Source of the DNA: Spirosoma foliorum
GTDB taxonomy: Bacteria; Bacteroidota; Bacteroidia; Cytophagales; Spirosomataceae
Direction of reading: 5' to 3'
Assembly (NCBI RefSeq): GCF_014117325.1
Contig: NZ_CP059732.1
Span: 7,381,001-7,445,000 of the forward strand
Length of the DNA: 64,000 bases
The stretch's first letter is position 1. Each line of letters starts with the position of its first letter. The position numbers were made by a program, and so were the translations under genes. Positions 8,828-18,482 of this stretch are shown piece by piece. The notes below the pieces were generated by a model. That model saw nothing but the letters and a program-made list of their open reading frames with translations, did not search any database and had not been told where the DNA came from.

Positions 8828-9190
8828 TTAGTTGTTAAAGCAGGCTTTAATTTTAGTAAGCGTTGCTTCTATATCTGTTTCTATTTCAGCATTGCTAATG
8901 CGTAATGTCCTTATTTGTAACTGAGTCAACGCGGCATCTCGATCCTTATCGTGAAGAATAGCATCATTGTTTGTATGCACACTGCCATCAATTTCGACAC
9001 ATAGGCGTTCCATTGGGCAATAGAAGTCAAGTATATAAACGCCTACACTGTGTTGTCGTCGAAACTTACGGCCATCCAATTGACTCCCTCTTAGTCGATC
9101 CCAAAGTAATGATTCAAAAGGAGTTGGATTCTTTCGCAATTCTCGTCGAAATACCTCTATCGCTTTCCGATTATGTATTAACTGGCCCAT
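8828..9190 (-). CDS. DUF559 endonuclease-fold protein
   Basis: The 120-residue protein has the DUF559/Vsr-like nuclease pattern: FRRELRKNPTPFESLLWDRL, then FRRQHSVGVYILDFYCP and LCVEIDGSVH. The D-(x)n-ExD spacing (IDGS, LDFYCP, CVEID) fits the PD-(D/E)XK superfamily, so I predict a small metal-dependent DNA-cleaving or nicking enzyme. It starts at the ATG at 9190. It is inserted between two genes that normally form an operon (DUF1553 and DUF1501) and is enclosed by inverted C/G-tract repeats at 8777-8814 and 9248-9284. This arrangement suggests a small mobile cassette. Biological activity is unproven. Confidence 0.85.
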   Translation of the reverse strand: MGQLIHNRKAIEVFRRELRKNPTPFESLLWDRLRGSQLDGRKFRRQHSVGVYILDFYCPMERLCVEIDGSVHTNNDAILHDKDRDAALTQLQIRTLRISNAEIETDIEATLTKIKACFNN

Positions 9191-9247
9191 ACTCTTTCCA
9201 ATTAAATTACTCCTTAAGCATCAGAAACTTCCCTATCACTTTGCTAG

Positions 9248-9284
9248 CCCCTCCCCTTTTTTCAGGGGAGGGGTTGGGGTGGGG
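9248..9284. repeat. C/G-tract palindromic repeat, right boundary of the DUF559 unit
   Basis: CCCCTCCCC, T6, then CAGGGGAGGGG and TTGGGGTGGGG. In reverse complement it matches the repeat at 8777-8814 nearly base for base, so the DUF559 gene is framed by inverted copies about 430 bp apart. Confidence 0.8.
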
Positions 9285-9296
9285 TAAAACAACCAA

Positions 9297-12071
9297 TCAT
9301 TCTTTCGTAATCACCTCATCCAGATTTAGCATTGTATTCGCTGTTACTGTCAAGGCCGCCAATTGAGGGGAAACCTTTTTACAATCGAAACCAGGGTGAT
9401 CCAGCAAATTTTCGGCTTCGCCGGGCTTCTGACGGTAATAGTATTCGGTACTTCGATAGAGCTTAGCCAGCACCGCCAGTTTTTTAGGAGCTAAATCACG
9501 GAGCATGACCTGCCGGAAACCCGCCTGAATCTGTTGCTCTGGCGATGAGCCGTGCGTACGCATATATTCTCCCAAATTCTGCGCGGCCTCTACATAAACT
9601 GGATCGTTGAGCGTTACCAAAGCTTGCAAAGGCGTGTTGGTTCGCAGACGACGCAACTGACAAAATTCCCGGCTGGGGCTATCAAACGTTACCATTGAGG
9701 GGTAAGGTGCCGTTCGTTTCCAGTAGGTGTACAGGGCGCGTCGGTGGAGGTCTTCGCCAGTGCTTTGTTTCCAGGATTCACCATCGTAAGGTGACTGCCA
9801 GATGCCATCGGGTTGCATAGGCATCACACTGGGACCGTACATTTTGTAGCTCAATAAACCACTAACCGCTAACGCCTGATCATGCACCGCTTCGGATGAC
9901 AATCGAACACGCGGTCCGCGAGCCAGCAACTTATTAAACGGATCTTTTGCCAGCATTTCGGGAGAAGCGTTGGATTGTTGCCGGTAGGTTGCTGACATCA
10001 CCATCTTTTTTAGCAACTTTTTTACACTCCACTGATCTGTTTCCATGAACTCTGCAGCCAGATAATCGAGCAATTCGCGATGAGTGGGTTGAATACCCTG
10101 GGTTCCCATGTCTTCAACCGTTTCGACAATACCTGTACCGAATAGCTGTTCCCAGAAACGGTTTACAGCCACACGAGCCGTAAGCGGATGCTCCCGGCTA
10201 ACCATCCACTGGGCCATGCCAAGCCTATTTTTAGGGAGTTTGGGGTCCATCGCCGGAAATGACTTCGGCACGTCGGGCGTTACTCGTTTTCCTTTCACCA
10301 TCCAGTTACCTCGGTCAAAAACGTGGGTTTCTCTGGCGAGGTCGCCGGAGCCATCCAGCATGATGGGCGTTTGCTCGACATCCGTATTCAGCAGATCGAG
10401 CAATAATTTATCTTTTTCGCCAACGGCGTTTTGAGGCTGACCCGGCAAAACAGGTGTAAACGCAACCCATTTGATCTGTACCCAATCTTTCGGTTTTTCT
10501 GGGCTATCCAGCGATAGATACAAGCTATGTCGCCCCTGAATTGGGGGTAATGGAATCATCTGAACCGTGTCCTTTCCAGGATTTGGCGTTGGAATTTTTG
10601 CCAAAATTGGGCCATCCAGCTTATCCTGATGAATGGTAACCGTGGCATTGGTTGCTTTGGTACCCCATTTGAGCAGCAAGCGCGGGCGACCCGTCAGCGT
10701 TACATTTTTAATCCGGCACGAACCTTTGCCCTGAAATCCGAAGTATTTAGCATTGAGGAGCGAAGCATTGACATATTGATCAAAATCGTGGGAATTGATC
10801 TTCGGCTCAATGGTGCGGAGCAGGTGCGTGACTTGTTCAATATTCGCTTGTGCCTGTTTCGAATTTGGAATGCTGGCTGCAATGAACTTCTGTAAACCAA
10901 CGAGTTTAAGTGAATCTTCGGTCTTGTAGAATCGGAGTGTAGGCGTATCACTTGTTACGTCCTCGTCGCGGGAGTTGTTGAAAAAGGCGAGGAATTTGTA
11001 ATACTCGTCGTGGGTAAACGGGTCGTAAGGATGGCTATGACATTGGATGCAGGCGAAGGTGGTTCCATTAAATGCGTCCCAGGTTGTGTTGACCCGGTCG
11101 AGCACAGCCGCAGTTCGGAATTCTTCATCCTGCGTGCCGCCTTCATCATTAGTCATCGTATTTCGATGAAAACCTGTGGCAATGAGCTGATCGTCAGTTG
11201 GCGACGGCAGTAAATCGCCCGCCAACTGCTCAACCGTAAACTTGTCGAAGGGTTTGTCCTGATTAAAAGCCTTGATGAGCCAATCCCGGTAGCGCCAGAT
11301 TTTACGACCCGGATCGCGCTCATAGCCTTTGGTGTCGGCGTAACGGGCCAGATCGAGCCACATGCCCGTCCAGCGCTCGCCATAAGCAGGGGATTTTAGC
11401 AGCCGATCGACCACTTTTTCATAAGCTTCTGGTGATTTATCAGCTACGAAATCGGCGACTTCTTTTTCTGTTGGCGGTAACCCGATAAGATCAAGCGAAA
11501 CTCGCCGAATCAAGGTAGCTCGGTCGGCTTCGAGCGAAGGTGTTAACTGATCCTGCTTTAGTTTATCCAGAATGAAGTTATCAATCTCATTCTTAGCCCA
11601 ATCCGTTTCGGCATTATTGGTTATTCCCAGACGGCTCAGCAATGTACCAATTGTGGGAACGTCGGGCTTTTCTACCGACTGATATGCCCAGTGGTCACCC
11701 CATTCGGCTCCCTGATCAATCCATTTTCGGAGAAGGTCAATTTCGTCGGGTTTTAGGGCAGGGTGGTCAAGAGGCATGCGCTCGTCGGGATCGGTCAGGG
11801 TGAGCCGCCGAATCATCTCACTGGCATCGGCATCGCCAGGGACAATAGCGAGTTTCCCCGATTTGGCGGGAGCGAGTGCTTCCTGCTTAAATAACAGCGA
11901 AAAACCGGCGGCTTTTTTGACTCCTCCGTGACAGGCAATGCAGTTTTTATTGAGTAAGGGCTTGATTTGGGTATTGTAGTCCACTCGTTTCTCGAAAATG
12001 CCAAGAAACGACGAGAGCAGTAAGGCAACTGCCGCCCCTGCTGTACCAACAAGTATCCACTGAGTTTTCAT
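9297..12071 (-). CDS. PSCyt1/DUF1549/DUF1553 multidomain cytochrome-like protein
   Basis: I start at the ATG at 12071 (MKTQWILVGTAGAAVALLL), which opens a signal or membrane anchor; this gives 924 residues. A PSCyt1 haem motif CIACH lies at residues 44-48, followed by DUF1549 (NEIDNFILDKLKQ, RRVSLDLIGLPPT, WLDLARYADTKGYE, TTFACIQCHSHPYDP) and a C-terminal DUF1553 domain (VNRFWEQLFGTGIVET, RLSSEAVHDQALAVSGLL, LRTNTPLQALVTLNDP). Two CxxCH sites suggest haem binding. It pairs with the DUF1501 protein downstream. The standard pair is presumed to work outside the cytoplasm in polysaccharide breakdown, but no substrate is known. Confidence 0.93.
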   Translation of the reverse strand: MKTQWILVGTAGAAVALLLSSFLGIFEKRVDYNTQIKPLLNKNCIACHGGVKKAAGFSLLFKQEALAPAKSGKLAIVPGDADASEMIRRLTLTDPDERMPLDHPALKPDEIDLLRKWIDQGAEWGDHWAYQSVEKPDVPTIGTLLSRLGITNNAETDWAKNEIDNFILDKLKQDQLTPSLEADRATLIRRVSLDLIGLPPTEKEVADFVADKSPEAYEKVVDRLLKSPAYGERWTGMWLDLARYADTKGYERDPGRKIWRYRDWLIKAFNQDKPFDKFTVEQLAGDLLPSPTDDQLIATGFHRNTMTNDEGGTQDEEFRTAAVLDRVNTTWDAFNGTTFACIQCHSHPYDPFTHDEYYKFLAFFNNSRDEDVTSDTPTLRFYKTEDSLKLVGLQKFIAASIPNSKQAQANIEQVTHLLRTIEPKINSHDFDQYVNASLLNAKYFGFQGKGSCRIKNVTLTGRPRLLLKWGTKATNATVTIHQDKLDGPILAKIPTPNPGKDTVQMIPLPPIQGRHSLYLSLDSPEKPKDWVQIKWVAFTPVLPGQPQNAVGEKDKLLLDLLNTDVEQTPIMLDGSGDLARETHVFDRGNWMVKGKRVTPDVPKSFPAMDPKLPKNRLGMAQWMVSREHPLTARVAVNRFWEQLFGTGIVETVEDMGTQGIQPTHRELLDYLAAEFMETDQWSVKKLLKKMVMSATYRQQSNASPEMLAKDPFNKLLARGPRVRLSSEAVHDQALAVSGLLSYKMYGPSVMPMQPDGIWQSPYDGESWKQSTGEDLHRRALYTYWKRTAPYPSMVTFDSPSREFCQLRRLRTNTPLQALVTLNDPVYVEAAQNLGEYMRTHGSSPEQQIQAGFRQVMLRDLAPKKLAVLAKLYRSTEYYYRQKPGEAENLLDHPGFDCKKVSPQLAALTVTANTMLNLDEVITKE

Positions 12072-12210
12072 ATAACCAACGCAGGTATATATCACCTGCT
12101 CCTAAAAGCAGACGAACTCGTTTTTGTACTATGGAAATCAATGATAAATGTAATTTTAACGAAGAAATGGCCTAAGTCGTTCAGTTAGAGTATCATATCA
12201 ATGCATCCAT

Positions 12211-14604
12211 TTACCGGACACGAACATCTATCTGGGCGGTATCGTCTTCGCCATTGGTGGTTCCGTTATTGGGCGTGGAATCTGGATCTGGAACACTCGC
12301 GGCTGTTAGTTGGGCTGTGCATAGACCATACCCTACAGCCGTTGCTTTTGCTCGAAATACGAGTGTAAAACTAGTACCAGCTGCCAGACTACTAATGCCA
12401 CCAACAGGATTGCCGCCCGATAGCCCAAAATCATCACCCGAAACGAAGGTTTGACCAGCGGGTAAATAAGCCGTTACGCTCAACCCTGTTGCGGTTAAAC
12501 CACCCTGATTACTGATCGTCAACGAATAACTAATTACGTCATTCACTTGAGGGGTACGGTTGTTAACGATTAGACTAATGCTCACGTCGGCTTTGGCGGG
12601 GTCGGGAGTAGGCTGATTACCAATCACATTGGGTAGTGGGACCTGATTTGGATTAGGCGAGGTAAACACGCTACCTCCATCCTGACGAGTTCGAAAGTCT
12701 AGCTGTGCCATATCGTCCTGCCCATCGCCTGTGCCCGAGTTTGGTTGGCTGTCTGGGTCAACAGATGTTGCCTGGGCAATTTCGGCCGCGTTTTGGTACG
12801 TCCCAAGGGCCGTTGGTTGGGCAATAAAGCTGAGCGACTGAGTCGTGCCTGCAGAAAGATTTATGGGCGAACTAGTTAATACGGTGCTGCTTGAAGAAAA
12901 ATCAGTAGACGATATAAAGGCCAGATTCGCTGGCAGTCGATTTCGCACGATGATACCTGTCGCCGGATCGGGGCCATCGTTACGAACGAACAGGCTAATC
13001 GTAACAGGACTATTTAGGTCAGGGGTTCGGTTCGTAACCGCCATAGCCAAACTTACATCTGCCTGGGGTTGTGGCGGTGTGGTTGTAATGAGAAATAAAT
13101 TGGAGGGCACCGCTGGCATGGCTGGCGATGTGGAGACAACCCGAATCTGGAAATGACCACTTTGCAGATTACTCGGCAAGGTTACCTGAATCGGGCTTGT
13201 GGCGCCACTACTTAATACGCTTTTATATTGTCCTAGTGAATCAAGTAGCTGCACCTGCCACTGATTTCCCGAATCGAATGTGCCCAGTGTTGTAAAGGTG
13301 ACGGTTAGCGAAGCCCCAGGCGTTACATAACTTGCCAGATTTCCCGTAACGGCAAATTGAGTGGGAGTGATCGGTTGCGCGTTCTGGAAAAAAGCATTGT
13401 CGAGGCTGTTGTTCCAGTTGCGGGCAAACCGCGAAAGTCCCATGTCTTGCGGAATTGTGTTCGGATTTAAATAGTATTGCGGATGCGGAGATGGGCGACT
13501 AATGTTCCGAAAGTGTACATCGGTTGTACCCGCATTACGCAGCTGAATAGTGTCGTTGTAAGGTCCCTGGAATACATTTAAGCCCGCCGTATTAATAACT
13601 TCCTGTTGCTTTGCAATTACCTCGGGTCGTGTTGTACTGCCATCGAACGAAACGCGTGCCACCATCCAGGAAAGATTTTTACCGCCGAAATCCTGCCGTG
13701 ACTTCTGGATAACGGTCTTTAAATTAGTCACATAATTGGGGATACTACCCGTTGTGTTATCGCCATACTCAGCCTCTCCCTGATGCCAGAGCACAGTTCG
13801 AGCACCCGATATTGACAGATAATACTGCATCACGTTCTTCAGATTGGTATAGGGCTGTAGATTTGGCCAATTGCCTGAACTACAATTGTACCGGTTACAA
13901 GTTGGGATACCATTGGCCGTACTGGCCCAGTTGTCGACTGTTGAGCCATCCCAGCCTGTTACATAGAAGGTTACAGGCACATTATATCGATTGACAATGT
14001 AATCACCTAACTCGCCCCAGCCCCACGAGCTTTCGGCCATCGGAAAGACGCGTTTTGTAGCTGTTAATGCTTTGTAAACAGGTACGGGCGAAGGATCACC
14101 AGAAGAGACAAGGGCTTGCCCATTAGGCGGGTAGTAATGATTAATGGAATCGATGGCATTGACACGGTCAGTATTGGTGCCAAGGTCATTATCGCCGATA
14201 CCCAGGCCACGTGCATTTGATTGACCCGCCGTAACAAAAACTTCACCAATGCCAACGGGTTGAACTGTCGCTTGGGCGGTTACTGCATTGTTTACAATGG
14301 TGCGAACAGTCAGTACATACCAACCACCAGTACCCGTTATATACCCCAGAAAAATGTTGTTGGTCGGATTGGTTTGGACGGTTTGCCAGGCTGTAGCGGT
14401 TCCTTGCCCGGCTGCCACAGGCGTTAATTGAGCTTCTACCCGATCAACAGCCCCGGTGAGTCGTCCAGATAGATACATTCGTCCAGTGCCGTCTGTTCCC
14501 CGCTGTACAACAAGACGTGCCATTGGGTGTGAAATCTGGAGTTGCGCTACCGCAACGAAGGGCCAGATGACGAACAGAAAAACCCATTTTGAAAATGTGG
14601 ACAT
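12211..14604 (-). CDS. secreted SGNH esterase (sialate O-acetylesterase-like) with DUF11 domains
   Basis: The 797-residue protein has a signal peptide (VFLFVIWPFVAVAQ). An SGNH esterase domain carries block I VFVTAGQSNARG (residues about 122-133) and LWHQGEAEYGD near residue 274, as in sialate O-acetylesterases and related carbohydrate esterases. This is followed by a Big/Ig-like segment and two DUF11 repeats (about 520-650 and 675-797), each starting ADVSLAM or ADVSISL and ending with a PDS..NNGT..GEDDTAQ stretch. DUF11 domains are surface beta-sandwich modules. No C-terminal T9SS domain is seen. Probable role: extracellular removal of acetyl groups from glycans. It lies alone between the DUF1553 gene and uvrA. 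Confidence 0.82.
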   Translation of the reverse strand: MSTFSKWVFLFVIWPFVAVAQLQISHPMARLVVQRGTDGTGRMYLSGRLTGAVDRVEAQLTPVAAGQGTATAWQTVQTNPTNNIFLGYITGTGGWYVLTVRTIVNNAVTAQATVQPVGIGEVFVTAGQSNARGLGIGDNDLGTNTDRVNAIDSINHYYPPNGQALVSSGDPSPVPVYKALTATKRVFPMAESSWGWGELGDYIVNRYNVPVTFYVTGWDGSTVDNWASTANGIPTCNRYNCSSGNWPNLQPYTNLKNVMQYYLSISGARTVLWHQGEAEYGDNTTGSIPNYVTNLKTVIQKSRQDFGGKNLSWMVARVSFDGSTTRPEVIAKQQEVINTAGLNVFQGPYNDTIQLRNAGTTDVHFRNISRPSPHPQYYLNPNTIPQDMGLSRFARNWNNSLDNAFFQNAQPITPTQFAVTGNLASYVTPGASLTVTFTTLGTFDSGNQWQVQLLDSLGQYKSVLSSGATSPIQVTLPSNLQSGHFQIRVVSTSPAMPAVPSNLFLITTTPPQPQADVSLAMAVTNRTPDLNSPVTISLFVRNDGPDPATGIIVRNRLPANLAFISSTDFSSSSTVLTSSPINLSAGTTQSLSFIAQPTALGTYQNAAEIAQATSVDPDSQPNSGTGDGQDDMAQLDFRTRQDGGSVFTSPNPNQVPLPNVIGNQPTPDPAKADVSISLIVNNRTPQVNDVISYSLTISNQGGLTATGLSVTAYLPAGQTFVSGDDFGLSGGNPVGGISSLAAGTSFTLVFRAKATAVGYGLCTAQLTAASVPDPDSTPNNGTTNGEDDTAQIDVRVR

Positions 14605-14672
14605 GAAGCAGCAGGTACGTTTACTGCTGCGAAATTACGCGAAAGTTAGCTTGTAGCCTAGACGTACTTTTT

Positions 14673-14709
14673 TGTCCGTTAGCCCTTCGTAGTTAAGGGC
14701 TAACGGACA
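14673..14709. terminator. hairpin after uvrA
   Basis: Perfect 15-bp arms (14673-14687, 14695-14709) with a 7-nt loop, just past the uvrA stop. The T-tract lies on the side that would serve leftward-facing sequence only as A's, so efficient intrinsic termination of uvrA is not certain. Confidence 0.5.
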
Positions 14710-14719
14710 TTTGAATCGC

Positions 14720-17674
14720 TTACACTTTGCCTTTTAAATAGTCGGCGGTGTAATTCCCGTTGGTGAGCTTTACCATTTCTTCAGGTGTGCCCGTAAAGGT
14801 TACGTAACCACCCGTTTCACCACCTTCAGGGCCAAGGTCAATAATATGGTCGGCGTTTTTAATGATTTCCATATTGTGCTCGATAATGATTACCGAATCG
14901 CCCTGATCGACAAGCGCGTTGATAGCCGCCAACAGTTTCCGAATGTCGTGGAAATGCAAACCGGTCGTTGGCTCATCAAAGATGAACAATGTACCGCCCT
15001 TGTTCGGATTGCCTTTGCCGAGGAAAGACGCCAGCTTCACTCGCTGAGCCTCACCACCCGATAGCGTGTTGGCCGATTGCCCAAGCCCAATATAGCCAAG
15101 ACCGACATCCTGCAAAGGTTTGAGCTTGTCAGCCATCTTGGGTTCGAACTCCCGGAAGAAATCGATGGCTTCATCGACCGTCATGTCCAGAATATCCGAC
15201 ACATTTTTATCGTGTAGCATCACCTCCAATACTTCGTGTTTGAAGCGTTTTCCGCCACAACCTTCGCATTTGAGGTAAATATCGGCCATGAACTGCATCT
15301 CGATCTTCACTTCGCCTTCACCCTGGCAAACCTCGCACCGACCGCCGTCTACGTTGAACGAGAAATGGCTGGGTTTATAAGCACGAGATTTCGATAGCGG
15401 TTGATCGGCCATGACCTGACGCAGATAGTCATAGGCCTTGATGTAAGTAACCGGATTGGAGCGACTCGATTTGCCGATCGGATTCTGATCGATCATTTCA
15501 ATGGCTGAAATTCGCTCAAGCGAACCTGTTAGCGAATCGTACTTACCGGCTTCTTCGGCCGCATCGCCTTTTTGACGCATTAACGCTGGATACAACACTT
15601 TCCGAATCAGGGTACTCTTTCCCGAACCCGACACACCTGTTACAACGGTCAGCGTATTCAACGGGAAGCGGACATCGACATCTTTCAGGTTGTTTTCCCG
15701 CGCGCCCTTCAGTTCAATAAAATTCGCCGATTTGCGACGGAAAGACGGCACCGGCACCGTTTCCCGACCCGTTAAAAAGTCGAGGGTATGTGATTGGAAC
15801 GGATAATGAATAGTGGATGATGGATAAGTAGGATCAGAGGAATCTTCATTCTCCATTTTACATTGTTCATTATTTACATCTGCCCACGTTCCCTGAAAGA
15901 CCAGATGACCACCCAGCGAACCCGCATCGGGGCCAATATCGATGAGCTGATCGGCGGCTCGCATGACTTCTTCTTCGTGTTCGACTACGATCACCGTATT
16001 GCCCATGTCGCGAAGGGATTCCAGAACACTTACAAGGCGTTTGGTGTCGCGTGGATGCAGACCGATGCTTGGTTCATCCAAAATATACATAGAACCAACC
16101 AGCGCAGAACCCAATGACGTTGCCAGTTTAATGCGTTGATATTCGCCACCCGATAAGGTATTCGTTAAACGATTGAGTGTCAAATAGCCTAACCCAACCC
16201 GCTCCATATAGTCTAAGCGATTCCGAATCTCAATCAATATCCGATTGGCAACCTGTTGTTGCGTCTGCGGTAACTCAAGATCGCGGAAAAAAGCGGTTAC
16301 ATGGGTAAGCGGCATCAGGACTAGATCGGTAATGGATTTTCCGCCTACTTTTACATAGCTCGCATCTTTCCGTAAACGCGATCCCCGGCATTCCGGACAG
16401 GTCGTTTTACCCCGATAACGGGATAGCATCACCCGATACTGGACTTTGAATGTCTGGCTTTCAACATAGTCGAAAAACGAGTTCAGCCCGTCGAAGTAGG
16501 TATTACCCGTCCAGAGTAACTCCTGTTCGGCTGGCGTTAAGTCTTTATAAGGGCGGTGGATTGGGAAGTCGAAACGGATGCCATTTTTGAGAAGCGGTTT
16601 CAAAAACTCCTCGCTCATTTTCTCACTACGCCAGGGTGCAATGGCTCCTTCGAAAACAGACAGATTCTTGTCTGGAATAACCAGGTCAGGGTCGATACCC
16701 AACACTTTGCCGAACCCATCACAGCGTCGGCAGGCGCCATAAGGGTTATTGAACGTAAACAGATTGACGCTGGGTTCTTCAAAGACAATGCCGTCCAATT
16801 CAAACTTATCGGAAAAAATCCTCGACTCTCTGCCAACTATATCGACCCGGCAGCTACCCTCGCCTTCGTTGAAGGCTGTCTGTACAGAATCCGAGAATCG
16901 ATATTGATTGTCTTCATCGGGCTGCCCGTTCTCATCGTAAAGCACAGTGCCGCGGTCGACAAGGATTTCCAAAGCGTTAGCCGATAAACGTTGTTCGACA
17001 GCTAATTCCGGATTATCGCCTGATGATTCTAAAACATCTTCAATCTGCAGCACGTTTCCGTCGGCTACAATTCGCGTATAGCCTTTTTGAAGCAAAATAT
17101 TTAGCTCGTAAGCCAGCGTCCGGCCTTCTCGAACCCGCAAGGGAGCCATGATCATGACCCGCTGTCCGGCTTCATAACCATACATGTAATTAACGACATC
17201 CGTGACGGTATCTTTACGAACTTCGTGGCCTGAAATAGGCGAGTAAGTAACACCGGCTCTACCAAAAAGCAATTTCAGGTAGTCGTAAATCTCGGTGGAC
17301 GTGCCTACGGTAGAGCGTGGATTTCGGGTCGAAACTTTTTGCTCAATGGCAATTGCCGGAGAAACCCCCTTAATGTATTCAACTTCAGGCTTTTCCATTC
17401 GGCCCAAAAACTGCCGCGCATAACTGCTTAAACTTTCGACATACATCCGTTGTCCTTCGGCAAACAGCGTATCGAATGCCAAAGAAGACTTTCCCGAACC
17501 CGATAGGCCGGTCAGAACAACTAATTTGTTACGGGGTATGGCTACATCAATTCCTTTTAGATTATGTACTTTCGCCCCTTTAATGATGATAAACTGCTTG
17601 GGATCAAGATTGTCTACAGAACGTATGGGCTCTCCGGTATGATTCCGAAATTCGGTTTCCGTGGTCTGGGTCAT
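14720..17674 (-). CDS. uvrA: excinuclease ABC subunit A
   Basis: UvrA is the damage-sensing ATPase of nucleotide excision repair and loads UvrB on lesions. The protein has 984 residues, a little longer than the usual 940. The first Walker A (GLSGSGKSS) is at residues 56-64 and the second (GVSGSGKST) follows the mid-protein linker. The C-terminal zinc finger is present (CEVCQGEGE then CEGCGGKRF), and both ABC signature motifs occur as NTLSGGE. An unusual Ser/Tyr/Pro-rich stretch of about 35 residues sits at roughly 612-646, encoded at about 15780-15885 by DNA that looks like intergenic low-complexity sequence. It is monocistronic here. Confidence 0.97.
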   Translation of the reverse strand: MTQTTETEFRNHTGEPIRSVDNLDPKQFIIIKGAKVHNLKGIDVAIPRNKLVVLTGLSGSGKSSLAFDTLFAEGQRMYVESLSSYARQFLGRMEKPEVEYIKGVSPAIAIEQKVSTRNPRSTVGTSTEIYDYLKLLFGRAGVTYSPISGHEVRKDTVTDVVNYMYGYEAGQRVMIMAPLRVREGRTLAYELNILLQKGYTRIVADGNVLQIEDVLESSGDNPELAVEQRLSANALEILVDRGTVLYDENGQPDEDNQYRFSDSVQTAFNEGEGSCRVDIVGRESRIFSDKFELDGIVFEEPSVNLFTFNNPYGACRRCDGFGKVLGIDPDLVIPDKNLSVFEGAIAPWRSEKMSEEFLKPLLKNGIRFDFPIHRPYKDLTPAEQELLWTGNTYFDGLNSFFDYVESQTFKVQYRVMLSRYRGKTTCPECRGSRLRKDASYVKVGGKSITDLVLMPLTHVTAFFRDLELPQTQQQVANRILIEIRNRLDYMERVGLGYLTLNRLTNTLSGGEYQRIKLATSLGSALVGSMYILDEPSIGLHPRDTKRLVSVLESLRDMGNTVIVVEHEEEVMRAADQLIDIGPDAGSLGGHLVFQGTWADVNNEQCKMENEDSSDPTYPSSTIHYPFQSHTLDFLTGRETVPVPSFRRKSANFIELKGARENNLKDVDVRFPLNTLTVVTGVSGSGKSTLIRKVLYPALMRQKGDAAEEAGKYDSLTGSLERISAIEMIDQNPIGKSSRSNPVTYIKAYDYLRQVMADQPLSKSRAYKPSHFSFNVDGGRCEVCQGEGEVKIEMQFMADIYLKCEGCGGKRFKHEVLEVMLHDKNVSDILDMTVDEAIDFFREFEPKMADKLKPLQDVGLGYIGLGQSANTLSGGEAQRVKLASFLGKGNPNKGGTLFIFDEPTTGLHFHDIRKLLAAINALVDQGDSVIIIEHNMEIIKNADHIIDLGPEGGETGGYVTFTGTPEEMVKLTNGNYTADYLKGKV

Positions 17675-17810
17675 TCGGTGTTAATGAGGATAAACTCTAT
17701 CTAGATTTTAACGGATTATTTCGAAATATGGTTTCTCCTGATTGCTTTTCTTACCCGACAAATGCAACGTTATTAGGTTCTTGTGGGTCCTCTACTAGCT
17801 AACGAAACAA

Positions 17811-18440
17811 ATGAATTTTGCAGAAGAAGACATGATTCGGTTGAGCGTCGCGCTGATCATTGGTGGACTGATTGGCATTGAACGCGAATATCATGGCAAA
17901 GCCGCTGGGTTTCGCACCATGATTATGATTTGCGTTGGCTCGGCCCTGTTCACGATGGTTTCGGGACGAATTGGCGGGTCTGGTGATCGGATTGCGGCTA
18001 ATATTGTGAATGGGATTGGCTTCCTGGGGGCTGGTATCATCTTTCGGGAAGATAGTCGCGTAAAAGGTCTGACAACGGCTGCAACGGTTTGGGCCGTATC
18101 TGCGTTAGGTATGTGCGTAGGCGCAGGACACTACGACATTGCCATTGTGGGGTTCGTGTTTATTTTGGGCTCGTTGCTGTTATTGGTTGGTTTTGCTAAC
18201 CGGATACAGAAGTTGAACCAAACGCGGGATTATAAAATTGTAACGGCATTCCACAACAGGACATTGAACCAATACGAAGCGTTCTTTGAGGAGTGTGGGC
18301 TCCATCCAACACGAAATCAACAGCAGCGTATTGGAACCGAAATAATTGGACACTGGCGTGTTGATGGCTCCGAAAAAAATCATGAAAAATGCATTAATCG
18401 TTTGCTGAATGACCCTGAAGTAAAAGAATTTACGTTCTAA
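17811..18440 (+). CDS. MgtC/SapB family membrane protein
   Basis: The 209-residue protein has about five membrane helices and the MgtC/SapB signature: LIIGGLIGIEREYHGKAAGFRTMI, then GIGFLGAGIIFRE and VKGLTTAATVWAVSALGMCVG. A soluble C-terminal domain follows from about residue 145. Members are linked to magnesium homeostasis and, in pathogens, to inhibition of the F-type ATPase; the physiological role in environmental Bacteroidota is not settled. It is divergent from uvrA with about 136 bp between. The start ATG at 17811 is directly supported. Confidence 0.9.
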   Translation: MNFAEEDMIRLSVALIIGGLIGIEREYHGKAAGFRTMIMICVGSALFTMVSGRIGGSGDRIAANIVNGIGFLGAGIIFREDSRVKGLTTAATVWAVSALGMCVGAGHYDIAIVGFVFILGSLLLLVGFANRIQKLNQTRDYKIVTAFHNRTLNQYEAFFEECGLHPTRNQQQRIGTEIIGHWRVDGSEKNHEKCINRLLNDPEVKEFTF

Positions 18441-18482
18441 TTTCGTTACTTAGTATAAGTTTTTATTTTGTACAAAACCAAC

